From: Paenibacillus sp. VTT E-133291
GTDB taxonomy: Bacteria > Bacillota > Bacilli > Paenibacillales > Paenibacillaceae
Assembly (NCBI RefSeq): GCF_002264395.1
Contig: NZ_NFVA01000046.1
Span: 1-54,935 of the forward strand
Length of the DNA: 54,935 nucleotides
Direction of reading: 5' to 3'
Below, in pieces: positions 17,001-24,439 of the stretch; the first letter of the stretch is position 1; each line of letters begins with the position of its first letter. The notes beneath the pieces are model-generated. The model saw only the letters and a program-made list of their open reading frames with translations, ran no database searches and was not told the DNA's origin. A program made the translations under genes and the position numbers.

Positions 17001-17963
17001 AGTCTTCCGCTCATCCTTGGTCAGACCATCCATGGAGCCGTTACCAACATTCAAGGAATCAAAGTCATTCCAGCCGCCAGGGCCTGCATCCCGCCACCAA
17101 AGTGCTGCTTTGGGAAATAATCGGGAAATACTCGGCCATGCTGTCAACCCACTGCCGTCATAAGATTCAACATCCCAGTCAATTCGCCAACCGTTAGCAT
17201 ATTTTTTCCAGAACTCTACGTAATTGTGGTCGAGTGCCCAGGACAGCTCAAACCAGATGTTATTTCTATCCAAGGCTTTGGACCAAGCTTCTACGTCACC
17301 GCGTGCATCCCGGCTCAAGTTGTCAATCCCCGACCCAGGGGTTACGCTGTCGAATTTGACGAAATCGATTCCCCACTCGCCAAGCATGTCTGCAATGGAA
17401 TCCACATACTTCTGGGCACAGGGATTCGTGAAATCAATTTTATAGGTGTAGGAATTCCAATAATCCATAATGGTAAGCGGCTTGGCTGTAATATCCTGAA
17501 TACGACATTCGCCGCCTGTCCCATACACCTCAAGATTTCGGTTATATGCATCGATAGATACCCCCGGGATCAGATAGATCCCAATCTTTTGCCCATTATG
17601 ATGAACATAGTCAATGACCTCCTGAAATCCGTTCGGATAAAGGACGTCACTAGGAATAGGCCTACCGTATTCATCCATATCACCATTCCAGCCTGCATCA
17701 ATATTAATGTATTCATATCCATGGGCCTGCAGCTTCTCATGCATCGCGTCCGATTGCTTCTTAACGCTCTCCGCCGATGTCCAGTTTCCTGCCCCATCAT
17801 ACACCTGCATACTGTAACTGCTCCAGCCCATATACGGCTTCTGAGCCATACTCTTCTCCGCCGCTTGCGCCACGTTACCTTTTATTCCTGTAAATCCGAA
17901 CTGTGCTGCTGCAATAATGAATACTAGCAGACTCATACCCAATCTTTTTCCCATTCGCTTCAA
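14061..17963 (-). CDS. SLH-anchored GH27 alpha-galactosidase-like surface enzyme
   Basis: Secreted, cell-wall-anchored enzyme of 1300 residues. The signal peptide ends near VAQA (about 34). The GH27 barrel and C-domain span about 40-447, with nucleophile D205 in FVKFDS and probable acid/base D264 in WRIDWDVE. GH27 includes alpha-galactosidases and alpha-N-acetylgalactosaminidases. Next come a remnant (453-473) of a repeated module, a full copy (526-646), an X2-like Ig module (657-744), a second full copy (749-868), a second X2-like module (872-948) and a copy lacking its N-terminal part (949-1043). A Pro/Thr linker (about 1045-1095) leads to three SLH repeats (ITRAEM, LTRAEM, LTRAEA). The start is TTG at 17963 behind AAGGATGAT; ATG at 17954 is the alternative. 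Its promoter resembles that of the import operon, suggesting co-regulation. Confidence 0.9.
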   Translation of the reverse strand: MKRMGKRLGMSLLVFIIAAAQFGFTGIKGNVAQAAEKSMAQKPYMGWSSYSMQVYDGAGNWTSAESVKKQSDAMHEKLQAHGYEYINIDAGWNGDMDEYGRPIPSDVLYPNGFQEVIDYVHHNGQKIGIYLIPGVSIDAYNRNLEVYGTGGECRIQDITAKPLTIMDYWNSYTYKIDFTNPCAQKYVDSIADMLGEWGIDFVKFDSVTPGSGIDNLSRDARGDVEAWSKALDRNNIWFELSWALDHNYVEFWKKYANGWRIDWDVESYDGSGLTAWPSISRLFPKAALWWRDAGPGGWNDFDSLNVGNGSMDGLTKDERKTAMTFWSISSVPLYTGNDMTRLDSYGLELLTNDEVIAVNQAGRPGHPVSMDTQQQVWYANNGDGTYSVALFNLGSRGGEVKVKWSDLGLEGPASVRDLWSHSELGTFEKEFSGGILEPHASRMLKVTALSGTSAVNNDDTGMSYSGDWKRNGGKELLEGKQDLSITIKDSSATATSTPQEDALNSVADPATDSASASASNTTVTDVVYINDNDNGIKYNGTWQVSSAREHGDYNGDVHYTEKDGDSFEYTFTGTGIELLTERHESQGEMVVTLDEETAQTVNAYTSGPREVQQSLYSVSGLSNGPHTLKVSKGSGNYMLLDALKVTTESPTGGQNSSITPTSAGFDKATEQQKDVTVTLNLQGNTLSAIENNGVALREEDYTVTNDKLTIKKEYLAQQPAGLASLNIIFNAGDPQTLAVHISDSTGIRYVMVNNDDPGIKYNGTWSRSSGRGMGDYNDDVQYTEQNGDSFEYTFRGTGIQLFTEVDESQGDMNIYVDDQFKGTVSAYRNGRLSQQILYSISGLTDGQHTLKAVKKSGRFMLLDMLKVEIPNMINPIAASFDKSSSSAQQDIEITLLQQPESFIGITNGSNHLVPGTDYTVASEHVTLNKSYLASQPVGKLTLSFIIGGDYLNDVHSTTVDGDSFEYIFKGTGIRLITPTGPDQGEVDIYVDGQRIQTVNTYSQSRLTQQEIYSISGLVSGLHTLKAVKKSGNLMLTDQLKFTVPTSDGGTTNPTEPPTPTATPTPTDAGGPSIPAQPSSAPTLTPTPTPASGTDGKEDAETMRHSAYINGYPGGFFKPDAPITRAEMATILAKVAEKEATGSGVIFSDVSSSYWGADAIAKVAKMGLMNGYIDGTFKPNQPLTRAEMASLTAMLSPNSATSGRGFSDITGHWAQAAIKKAQDIGIMKGYSDGTFRPNSKLTRAEAVTAINRVLGRGPLMGVTQPGWNDVPVSHWAFGDIEEASTDHISKPSTQGGEQWTE

Positions 17964-18324
17964 ATCATCCTTACCCCCTCATGAAATGTGGTCAAAATTA
18001 CTTTGATAGCGCTTTCTTTCGGGAAGATCATAATTGAATATGGATTTCCAAGATAGGTACATTTCGGAATTTTACGTACAAATAACCCCAAAATAGAGGG
18101 GCAAATAAACAGCATAACAGACATAATTCCTGCGATTCGAAGGAACTTAGTAAAAACACTGTAACTGTACCCTGGTTATATTTGGACAATCCTAAAATAA
18201 ACTCTTGTTTCCTTGTTCCAGTGATTAAAATTACTTACTATATTGGTAAAATAAAGAATAATTTAAAGATACAAACGTCACAGTAATAACCGATGAATGA
18301 TATGCTGAAGAAAGGAAGATCGCA
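17964..18324. other. Divergent intergenic region between GH27 and the TPR regulator
   Basis: A 361-bp gap. The left part (18004-18088) is the GH27 promoter described separately. From about 18130 onward the DNA is AT-rich and should contain the plus-strand promoter of the TPR regulator; TATATT (18239-18244) and TAAAAT are possible -10 elements, but no clear -35 was found. No gene is seen. Confidence 0.6.
18004..18088 (-). promoter_or_regulatory. GH27 promoter: TGTAC boxes, -10 and cre-like palindrome
   Basis: Minus-strand order: TGTAC repeats 19 bp apart (18076-18080, 18057-18061), poor -35 TATCTT (18050-18055), 17 bp, -10 TATGAT (18027-18032), then AGAAAGCGCTATCA (18004-18017), a 13-of-14 cre match 41 bp before the TTG start. 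The layout and much of the sequence match the promoter at 9277-9363, including a shared GGGTTATTTGTACG block at the distal end. Confidence 0.65.
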
Positions 18325-19167
18325 TTGAAGTTGGATTTGGATGGATTAAATGCCGATTCCTTAACGTGTATGCTTAAGGCATCTTTTTCATTGGAAAATT
18401 GGGATGCTATGATTGAAGTTGCGGACAAGCTGATCACACAGATTGCAATTATATATGAGACAAGCAGTGACACATTGAGAGAACAAAACCTGAAGCGGAG
18501 TATTCCCTATTATTTTGGATTTAGCTTATGTTCAAAAGGAATCGCACTGCAAAAGCTCGGTAAGTATCCTGAAGCTAGAATGTGTATTCAAAAATATGCT
18601 GAATTAGGATGGATCAAAGGGTTAGATGAAGAAGGAATTAATGAAGTCAAATACTACTGTAATATTGCAAAAGCCAATACCTACGTGCTCGACCTTTTAG
18701 AAGGCAAGACTGGAGTCCTAAAGGAGTATGTTGAATTTATTAGAAACAGTGCTGAGGAAGAGTTACTGCCAGGACTAATTACCATCTTGGAATCCTCGAT
18801 AAAATATAACTATTCCGTAGATTGGATTCTGAGTGATCATAAAAACAACGTAAATGACATAGAAGAGTATGTGACTAATGTGGATATAAGATATTACGAG
18901 GAATACATTTATTTGCTGGTAATGTATTACTACGAACAAGAGAATATGTACGAAGCAATCAACACTATTCTAGAAACTCTGATTTTTAGTATCAAAATTG
19001 AAAACGATACAAACCTCAAGAAATCAGTAGCACTCTTTGAGCTCCTAAGAGAACATGCTCATCAATCACAACTTCAAATGTATCACAACATAATGGAAAA
19101 AATAATAGTAAAAGAGTTTACTAATGAAAAAGAAAATGTTCTTTCTTACAGTCGTAGTCTTGATTAG
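18325..19167 (+). CDS. TPR-type RNPP/Rap-like regulator lacking an HTH domain
   Basis: Predicted cytoplasmic all-helical protein of 280 residues. It resembles the peptide-sensing C-terminal part of RNPP-type regulators of Paenibacillus: TPR-like helices with motifs such as GFSLCSKGIALQKLGKYPEA (about 72-91), ANTYVLDLLEGKTGVL and LPGLITILESSIKYNYSVDW. No N-terminal helix-turn-helix is present. Upstream DNA has an in-frame stop nine codons before the start and no HTH coding sense, so this is either a Rap-like protein-binding regulator or a regulator that lost its DNA-binding domain. The start is TTG at 18325 with AAAGGAAG six bases upstream. Its 3' end overlaps a 44-codon secreted-peptide gene by 44 nt, the classic arrangement of a Rap-Phr pair. 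Family assignment is from remembered patterns only. Confidence 0.72.
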   Translation: MKLDLDGLNADSLTCMLKASFSLENWDAMIEVADKLITQIAIIYETSSDTLREQNLKRSIPYYFGFSLCSKGIALQKLGKYPEARMCIQKYAELGWIKGLDEEGINEVKYYCNIAKANTYVLDLLEGKTGVLKEYVEFIRNSAEEELLPGLITILESSIKYNYSVDWILSDHKNNVNDIEEYVTNVDIRYYEEYIYLLVMYYYEQENMYEAINTILETLIFSIKIENDTNLKKSVALFELLREHAHQSQLQMYHNIMEKIIVKEFTNEKENVLSYSRSLD

Positions 19168-19258
19168 TTCCAGCTTAATGATCGCCTCTGCAAGTGCTTC
19201 TGCTGTCGATTCGGGCTCCACCATTTACACCGTTAACAATCACGGAATGGGTCATTAA
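19124..19258 (+). CDS. Phr-like secreted signalling-peptide precursor (44 aa)
   Basis: Small gene in the +1 frame overlapping the last 44 nt of the TPR regulator gene. The product starts with a basic MKKK, continues with a hydrophobic core (FFLTVVVLISSSLMIA), has an Ala/Ser-rich cleavage region (SASASA) and a short polar tail ending NNHGMGH. Size, signal peptide and C-terminal tail fit Phr-type pro-peptides, whose last five to seven residues are exported, trimmed, re-imported by an oligopeptide permease and bound by the partner TPR protein. The mature peptide would be HGMGH or a residue or two longer (inference). The ribosome binding site is weak (AAAGAG), consistent with translational coupling. 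A strong terminator follows 28 bp later, so the two genes form a complete two-gene unit. Confidence 0.68.
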   Translation: MKKKMFFLTVVVLISSSLMIASASASAVDSGSTIYTVNNHGMGH

Positions 19259-19285
19259 TTGAAACTTAATAAGTGGATTTGTACA

Positions 19286-19328
19286 AAGGAGCGATCATCC
19301 AATAACCGGATGATCGCTCCTTTTTTTT
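19286..19328 (+). terminator. Strong terminator after the Phr-like gene
   Basis: AAGGAGCGATCATCC and its complement form a 15-bp perfect stem with a 7-nt loop, followed by eight T on the plus strand. The A-rich left flank (AAAGG) gives it a weaker terminator on the minus strand for the convergent response-regulator gene. Confidence 0.93.
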
Positions 19329-19403
19329 GTAAATGAACATGATAGATTAGCTAAAATTCAAATTCCTCAGAATCATGCAGAATTTTCTCGCTATAAATCC
19401 TCT

Positions 19404-21014
19404 TTATAAACTATTCTTGTACTCTTGCGGCGTCTTCCCGTATTGGGATTTAAACAACTTAATAAAATACTGCGGTTTCTGATAGCCGATTTCATGCGCA
19501 ATTTGACTGATTCTCAAATCCTTGTACTTCAACAATTGAACCGCCTTCTCCATTCGCAAGCGGAGCACATAGTTCGAAAAGTTCTCTCCGGTTTCCTGTT
19601 TAAACAGGTTAGATACGTATACGGGATGAAGATTAACATTATCGGCTACCGCTTGAAGAGTTATATCTTTTATATTTCCTTGGATGAACCGGCGGATTCG
19701 CTCCATCAGATCAGAGCGTATATTGTCCGAGCGTCTGTCACTGTAGGCTTTGATTTGGACATAGCTGCTGAAGGCCCATTCTTTTAACGGTTCATCACTC
19801 CAGCTGGCATCCATTTTCAGCATCTTTTCGATATCTCTTCCAAACACCTCAAAGATTCGTTTACCTTTCTTATGCAAATAATAAGCATATGCTTGCAGCA
19901 GGGTAACGTATATTTCAATCCCGTATTCACGGGCTCCACTTCCCGCCCCTTCAAGTTCACTGAATATCAGTTTCAGCTTACTCTCAAATGCCGTCCATTG
20001 CTCGATATCGATTAATTCAATTAAAGTCTGGGGGCGATAAAGCTCTGCCAGCGGCTGGATTTCAAACATTTCTTTCTTTTGCGTCACATGAAAAAAGCTT
20101 TCCGTTTGATAGCCAATATAATCGGTATATATCGATAAAGCAGAATGGTACATGGATAGAATATCTTTTGGGAAACCTCCCCAATCGCTTATGACCAGGG
20201 AAACCTTCGATTTTAAATACAATTTGATCTGATGTTGGGAGAGTCTGGCCAAGTCTTCTATGATCGCAGAGTCCGCTTTGTCTGGTTGCTCCAGATTGGT
20301 TTGAACCAGAAAAATCAAATAATCATGTGAATCTTTACAGTGCATGATATTAAATTTCTCCGAAAAAACTTCTTCCACGATGTTATACATAGCATATTCA
20401 ATCAATGAGAGGCTATAAAGATCCGTATTTGAGTAATCCTCCTCCACCCTCATACATAAGAGAATGGTCTCCCTTTCAACAGAAAAGGGAAGTCCGTATA
20501 GTTGAATCTTGTCCTTCAAAACAGATAAGGGATAATTTTTACCGGAGATCAAATCAAACAATAACATTTCTCTTAATTTGGGCAAACTCTCCCGGAAACG
20601 GTAAACAAATTTTTGCTGATTTAATAATTCATTTCCTTCTTCTGTAATTTTAACGATAATATTGCGAAGAGTTTGCTCCAGTTCCTCGTTCGAGACTGGT
20701 TTGAGCAGATATTCAGCTACTTGCTGTTGGATAGCTTCCTTCGCATATTGAAATTCATCATAGCCGGTTATAATAACGGCCTTCGTATTTTTCCATTTCT
20801 GATTTATTCGAGCGATCAATTCGAGCCCTGTCATTCCGTTCATATGAATATCCGTGACCACAATATCAACGGAATGGTAATTCAGCAGCTCCAGGGCCTC
20901 CTCGCCGGAATATGCCTTATAGACATTGGTGATCCCCATTTGCTCCCACGGAAGTCCTATCGCCAGGCTGTCAACCAAATGGGTATGATCGTCTACGATT
21001 AATATTTGGTACAT
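19404..21014 (-). CDS. YesN-type response regulator with AraC DNA-binding domain
   Basis: Cytoplasmic response regulator, 536 residues. The receiver domain (1-120) carries the phospho-acceptor D55 in VVTDIHM, acidic D8/D9 and K107 in YLLKPVS. A middle region of about 280 residues of the YesN type follows. The C-terminal AraC domain has two HTH units (LQAVADNVNLHPVYVSNLFK; ISQIAHEIGYQKPQYFIKLF). It is the last gene of a three-gene unit, 18 bp after its YesM-type kinase. The ATG has GGAGGGGGAAGGG directly upstream. It probably activates the adjacent SLH/ABC-transporter operon at 24440-34129; this follows from position, not from an identified binding site. Confidence 0.93.
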   Translation of the reverse strand: MYQILIVDDHTHLVDSLAIGLPWEQMGITNVYKAYSGEEALELLNYHSVDIVVTDIHMNGMTGLELIARINQKWKNTKAVIITGYDEFQYAKEAIQQQVAEYLLKPVSNEELEQTLRNIIVKITEEGNELLNQQKFVYRFRESLPKLREMLLFDLISGKNYPLSVLKDKIQLYGLPFSVERETILLCMRVEEDYSNTDLYSLSLIEYAMYNIVEEVFSEKFNIMHCKDSHDYLIFLVQTNLEQPDKADSAIIEDLARLSQHQIKLYLKSKVSLVISDWGGFPKDILSMYHSALSIYTDYIGYQTESFFHVTQKKEMFEIQPLAELYRPQTLIELIDIEQWTAFESKLKLIFSELEGAGSGAREYGIEIYVTLLQAYAYYLHKKGKRIFEVFGRDIEKMLKMDASWSDEPLKEWAFSSYVQIKAYSDRRSDNIRSDLMERIRRFIQGNIKDITLQAVADNVNLHPVYVSNLFKQETGENFSNYVLRLRMEKAVQLLKYKDLRISQIAHEIGYQKPQYFIKLFKSQYGKTPQEYKNSL

Positions 21015-21032
21015 CCCTTCCCCCTCCTTAGG

Positions 21033-22745
21033 TTAAGACTCACCTTCCCTACTGCTCCAACATAATTCTACGCAAAGTCCACCTAGCTTCGATTGACTGA
21101 GCAGCACGCCTGAGTCACCGCCATACATCAAACGCAGGCGTTGATGGACATTTTTGAGTCCGGATTCTATTTCTTCGTTAGTGGACTGAATCTTCATTCT
21201 GATAGATTCGATCACTAAATAATCAATTCCTGTGCCCGTATCCTCAACGGATACATGATTCATGCCTTCCTCTCTCCACACGCGGATATGAATCATTCCA
21301 TAGTCGGAATGATTATTGAACGAATGAAGGATTACATTTTCGACAAGCGGCTGAACAATTAACCGTGGAACTTCCAAGTCTTCCATCTGCGGCTCAACCT
21401 CAATATGAAATTCAAAATCATCTCTTAACATACAATGTATTTCCAGATAAAAATGAATCAAATCCAGCTCTTCTTTCAGCCGTACCATCTTATTCCCCGT
21501 TTTAGTCGTGTAACGATAGTACTTGCTCAAATTCATAGTCATCGAAACCGCTGCCTTGTCTTCATTTAACTCAATCATACTTTTGATATAAGCAAGGGTA
21601 TTGTATAGAAAGTGCGGATTGATCTGCGATTGCAGCTGCTTAAGCGTCGCATCCTTTGACCGGAGTTGCTCTTTGTACACATCCTCGATCAGTTCCTCTA
21701 TTTTTGACGCCATGGAGTTGAATTTTTCATACAACAACCGATATTCCCCTTCAGGTTTGTCCGACATTCTTACGGAATAGATGCCCTTCTCGATCAAGTT
21801 CATGTTCTTGAACAGTTTTCGGAATGGAATTTGAATATTCCGGTACATCACAAAGGCAAGATATGCCCCCATAAACAGAAGCATACCGCTTATCACATAA
21901 AACATAGTCTGGTTCCGGCTGATAGGTGCCATAATATCACTGATAGGTACATAATCAACAAGATACCACCCTAATGATTCCAGTTTTTGATAATGAACCT
22001 GAAACCTCGTCTTATCGGATTTTAGCAGCATGTATCCACTTTCCAACGAGTGGTCGATCTCTCCAAGCCGGGGAAGAAATTCATCAATTTGATTAACATT
22101 TACGGAATAATTATAAATAGGATCCATTCCTGGATGGTACAGAAACGGATCTCCCGAACCATTCGTTTTAAATTCAGATAGAGCTCTCCGCAATTCTGCT
22201 ACACCAAATTTAAGCACGACTCTCATATGCGCCTCGCCTGACTCCGCTGATTTTTCGGGATAAGACAATATCCCTAGGAAATAATCCTCATTAGAATCGG
22301 AATAGTATTGCCAAAATGTATCCTGCGCAGGAAGTACTTTTGGGAGTGCATTCAAGCTGGAGTTACTTTTGATGACAATTCCGGTACGAGGATAGAGGAC
22401 TGCGATCACTGCTTTCCAGTCTCCATAACCGGCAAGACGGTTTATCTCTTCAGAGACAGTTCGGTTGGTTCTGTATTTATCCAGAACATCATCAAGCAAA
22501 TCAGGATATGCCAAATTTCGTACATCTGTACTTTCATACAGCATTTTCTTATAGGTATCCAGCCGGAAAAACAACTGATCCAACTGATTAGCGAACGTTT
22601 CAATCTGATATTGCTTTACCTTAATAATTTCCTCCGTCAGTACATCCTTGCTTGTTCGATTCGACACTGCAAACAGGAGCAGGATCGGGATAAGTAAAAT
22701 CAACAAAGTGGCAATTAGTTTTGTGAATATGCTGAATCTACTCAT
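21033..22745 (-). CDS. YesM-type sensor histidine kinase
   Basis: Membrane sensor kinase of 570 residues. TM1 is at about 8-27, an extracytoplasmic sensor region follows to about 280, TM2 at about 281-300, then a HAMP region and a His-kinase domain with H378 in INPHFLYNTL and the ATPase motifs VENVILHS and DTGTGI. This is the LytS/YesM class, which partners YesN regulators. I start at ATG 22745 (MSRFS) because GAGAGGAC lies upstream and the ATG overlaps the preceding gene's stop (ATGAGTAG, 22738-22745), indicating translational coupling; an upstream in-frame start at 22778 would overlap further. The partner SBP-like protein encoded just upstream probably presents the sugar signal. Confidence 0.92.
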   Translation of the reverse strand: MSRFSIFTKLIATLLILLIPILLLFAVSNRTSKDVLTEEIIKVKQYQIETFANQLDQLFFRLDTYKKMLYESTDVRNLAYPDLLDDVLDKYRTNRTVSEEINRLAGYGDWKAVIAVLYPRTGIVIKSNSSLNALPKVLPAQDTFWQYYSDSNEDYFLGILSYPEKSAESGEAHMRVVLKFGVAELRRALSEFKTNGSGDPFLYHPGMDPIYNYSVNVNQIDEFLPRLGEIDHSLESGYMLLKSDKTRFQVHYQKLESLGWYLVDYVPISDIMAPISRNQTMFYVISGMLLFMGAYLAFVMYRNIQIPFRKLFKNMNLIEKGIYSVRMSDKPEGEYRLLYEKFNSMASKIEELIEDVYKEQLRSKDATLKQLQSQINPHFLYNTLAYIKSMIELNEDKAAVSMTMNLSKYYRYTTKTGNKMVRLKEELDLIHFYLEIHCMLRDDFEFHIEVEPQMEDLEVPRLIVQPLVENVILHSFNNHSDYGMIHIRVWREEGMNHVSVEDTGTGIDYLVIESIRMKIQSTNEEIESGLKNVHQRLRLMYGGDSGVLLSQSKLGGLCVELCWSSREGES

Positions 22746-24297
22746 GGTCAATCGTCCTCTCAAATCCGCGTTCAGCATCTAAATGCCCTCGCTCAAATTC
22801 CGAGAACTGCTTCTTCAGTTCGGTAAAGACAATGTCAAAACCTGCCTTCTTAAGATCTGTAATTGCATCTTGATAATATTCTTCATAATTGGCTAATCCA
22901 AAATTAATTGGCTCGAATTTTTCCTTATAAACAGCCATTACCTGCGCTATCTCATTCTTGACAGACGCCTCATTGAAATGAAATCCGAATAGTTTGGAAA
23001 TGCGGGAGTTCTCGTCATTCTTGAGCATGTCATGAATAATATCGTCCTCTACACTGGCAGGTGCGATAAAATAATCCTTATTTCGCCACATCCATTCGTA
23101 CATCAGTTGGTCGTTGGTTAATTGCTTGATTTTACCTTTTTCCAGTTCATAATCCTTTCCCTCTACTCCATAAATAATAAAATTATAATTCTCTTGGGTT
23201 TGCAGAATCCAATTCATAAACATCATTGCGCGTTCAGGATTTTCCGCTGCGGCCGTAATCATAAAGGCTTCGTTACTTGGGGTAGTGATAAACTTTGGTT
23301 TCTCCTTAGCAAGATAATACTCACGGAGCCTCGCATTTGGATCGGCATTCCGTACCGTTTGCAGGTTCTCCATCGCCCTCGAGACTGCACCTACCCGGAA
23401 AAGAAGCTTACCAGCATTCTCCTGATCGATCTTCGCTGCCGGATTACCCACCAAATTCTTATCAATGATCCCCATCTTCACCCATGATTCTCGTAAATGA
23501 ACTACTTTTTTGTATAAATCAGACTCTACATAACTCAAAATTTCTCCAGAATCCTCATCAACCATAAATAACAGCCGCTCATCCAATGAAGAGTAGTTTC
23601 GATCTGTCAATTCACGCCACAACATTTCATGTCCTCGGTCTGTTTCCAGATAGCCATAATAGCTTGGATCTATCAGCTGCATTCTTTCATAAAACAGTTC
23701 TAAATCAGCAATTGTCTTAATTTCTGACATACCGACCTTCTCCAGTAAATCCTGGCGGACCATGACTGAAGAGAATTTCCCCGCAGAGGTAAATGCCTGA
23801 GACGGTATCGCCCAAAGCTTGCCATCAATCACGTTCTGCTTGAAGTTTTCTTCGGGAATATGTTCAATAAGATCCTGTCCATATCGATTCAGAAGCTCAT
23901 CTAAAGGTTGAATATAACCTTTATAGACAGTGACGAAGGGTGCGCCATACCAGAACAGATCATATTTTTCTCCAGTAGATAAGGCCAGCTCCAGTTTTTG
24001 CTGATAATTAGACCATGGAATATAAGTCAACTCAAGCTTCATATTTAAATCTTTTTTAAGCCTCTCATTCAATTCATTTTCAACGAAATCACCCATACGT
24101 GCCGACAAATCGCCAGGCATAATCACCTTTAAGGTGACGAAGGGTGCCGGCGCATCTGACGTCAGCTCATTTACTTCAATAGCATTCTGTAAACCTTGCG
24201 GACCGGATACGTCCGGGCGGAAGTATTCGCTGTACAACATATAGATTATGGATAGAAAAAAGATCGCAATTATAATAGTGACAGCGGGCTTCTTCAT
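22738..24297 (-). CDS. Membrane-anchored solute-binding protein of a three-component sensor
   Basis: Extracellular solute-binding protein family 1 fold, 519 residues. It begins with an uncleaved-looking hydrophobic segment (VTIIIAIFFLSIIYMLY, about 6-22) and has no lipobox Cys, so it should be tethered by a signal anchor instead of lipid. It is the first gene of the unit and overlaps the kinase gene by 8 bp, with the response regulator following. Binding proteins coupled this tightly to YesM/YesN pairs act as sugar co-sensors. No permease is in this unit, which supports a sensing role over transport; a complete transporter with its own lipoprotein lies upstream. The ATG is preceded by GAAGGAGG. 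The ligand is unknown. Confidence 0.87.
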   Translation of the reverse strand: MKKPAVTIIIAIFFLSIIYMLYSEYFRPDVSGPQGLQNAIEVNELTSDAPAPFVTLKVIMPGDLSARMGDFVENELNERLKKDLNMKLELTYIPWSNYQQKLELALSTGEKYDLFWYGAPFVTVYKGYIQPLDELLNRYGQDLIEHIPEENFKQNVIDGKLWAIPSQAFTSAGKFSSVMVRQDLLEKVGMSEIKTIADLELFYERMQLIDPSYYGYLETDRGHEMLWRELTDRNYSSLDERLLFMVDEDSGEILSYVESDLYKKVVHLRESWVKMGIIDKNLVGNPAAKIDQENAGKLLFRVGAVSRAMENLQTVRNADPNARLREYYLAKEKPKFITTPSNEAFMITAAAENPERAMMFMNWILQTQENYNFIIYGVEGKDYELEKGKIKQLTNDQLMYEWMWRNKDYFIAPASVEDDIIHDMLKNDENSRISKLFGFHFNEASVKNEIAQVMAVYKEKFEPINFGLANYEEYYQDAITDLKKAGFDIVFTELKKQFSEFERGHLDAERGFERTIDHE

Positions 24298-24388
24298 GAA
24301 CCGCTACCTCCTTCACCATAGAGCCTCATTGCTAGTCTACACTAAATATATGAAAGCGGATACAATATGTATATACCTCTGAGTTGGA

Positions 24389-24424
24389 ACAGGAGCACAT
24401 GAATTTCATATCATGTGCTCCTGT
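24389..24424 (-). terminator. Hairpin after the 2162-residue SLH gene
   Basis: A 14-bp perfect stem (ACAGGAGCACATGA) with an 8-nt loop lies 16 bp past the stop codon. There is no T-run on the minus strand, so it could be a factor-assisted terminator or a 3'-end stabiliser separating this gene from the downstream three-component sensor operon. Confidence 0.6.
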
Positions 24425-24439
24425 ATTTCACTCAACTAT

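Noticed and set aside
17226..17927. 233-codon plus-strand ORF
   Set aside because: Antisense to the GH27 catalytic domain, whose motifs (FVKFDS, WRIDWD) are unambiguous; typical shadow frame.
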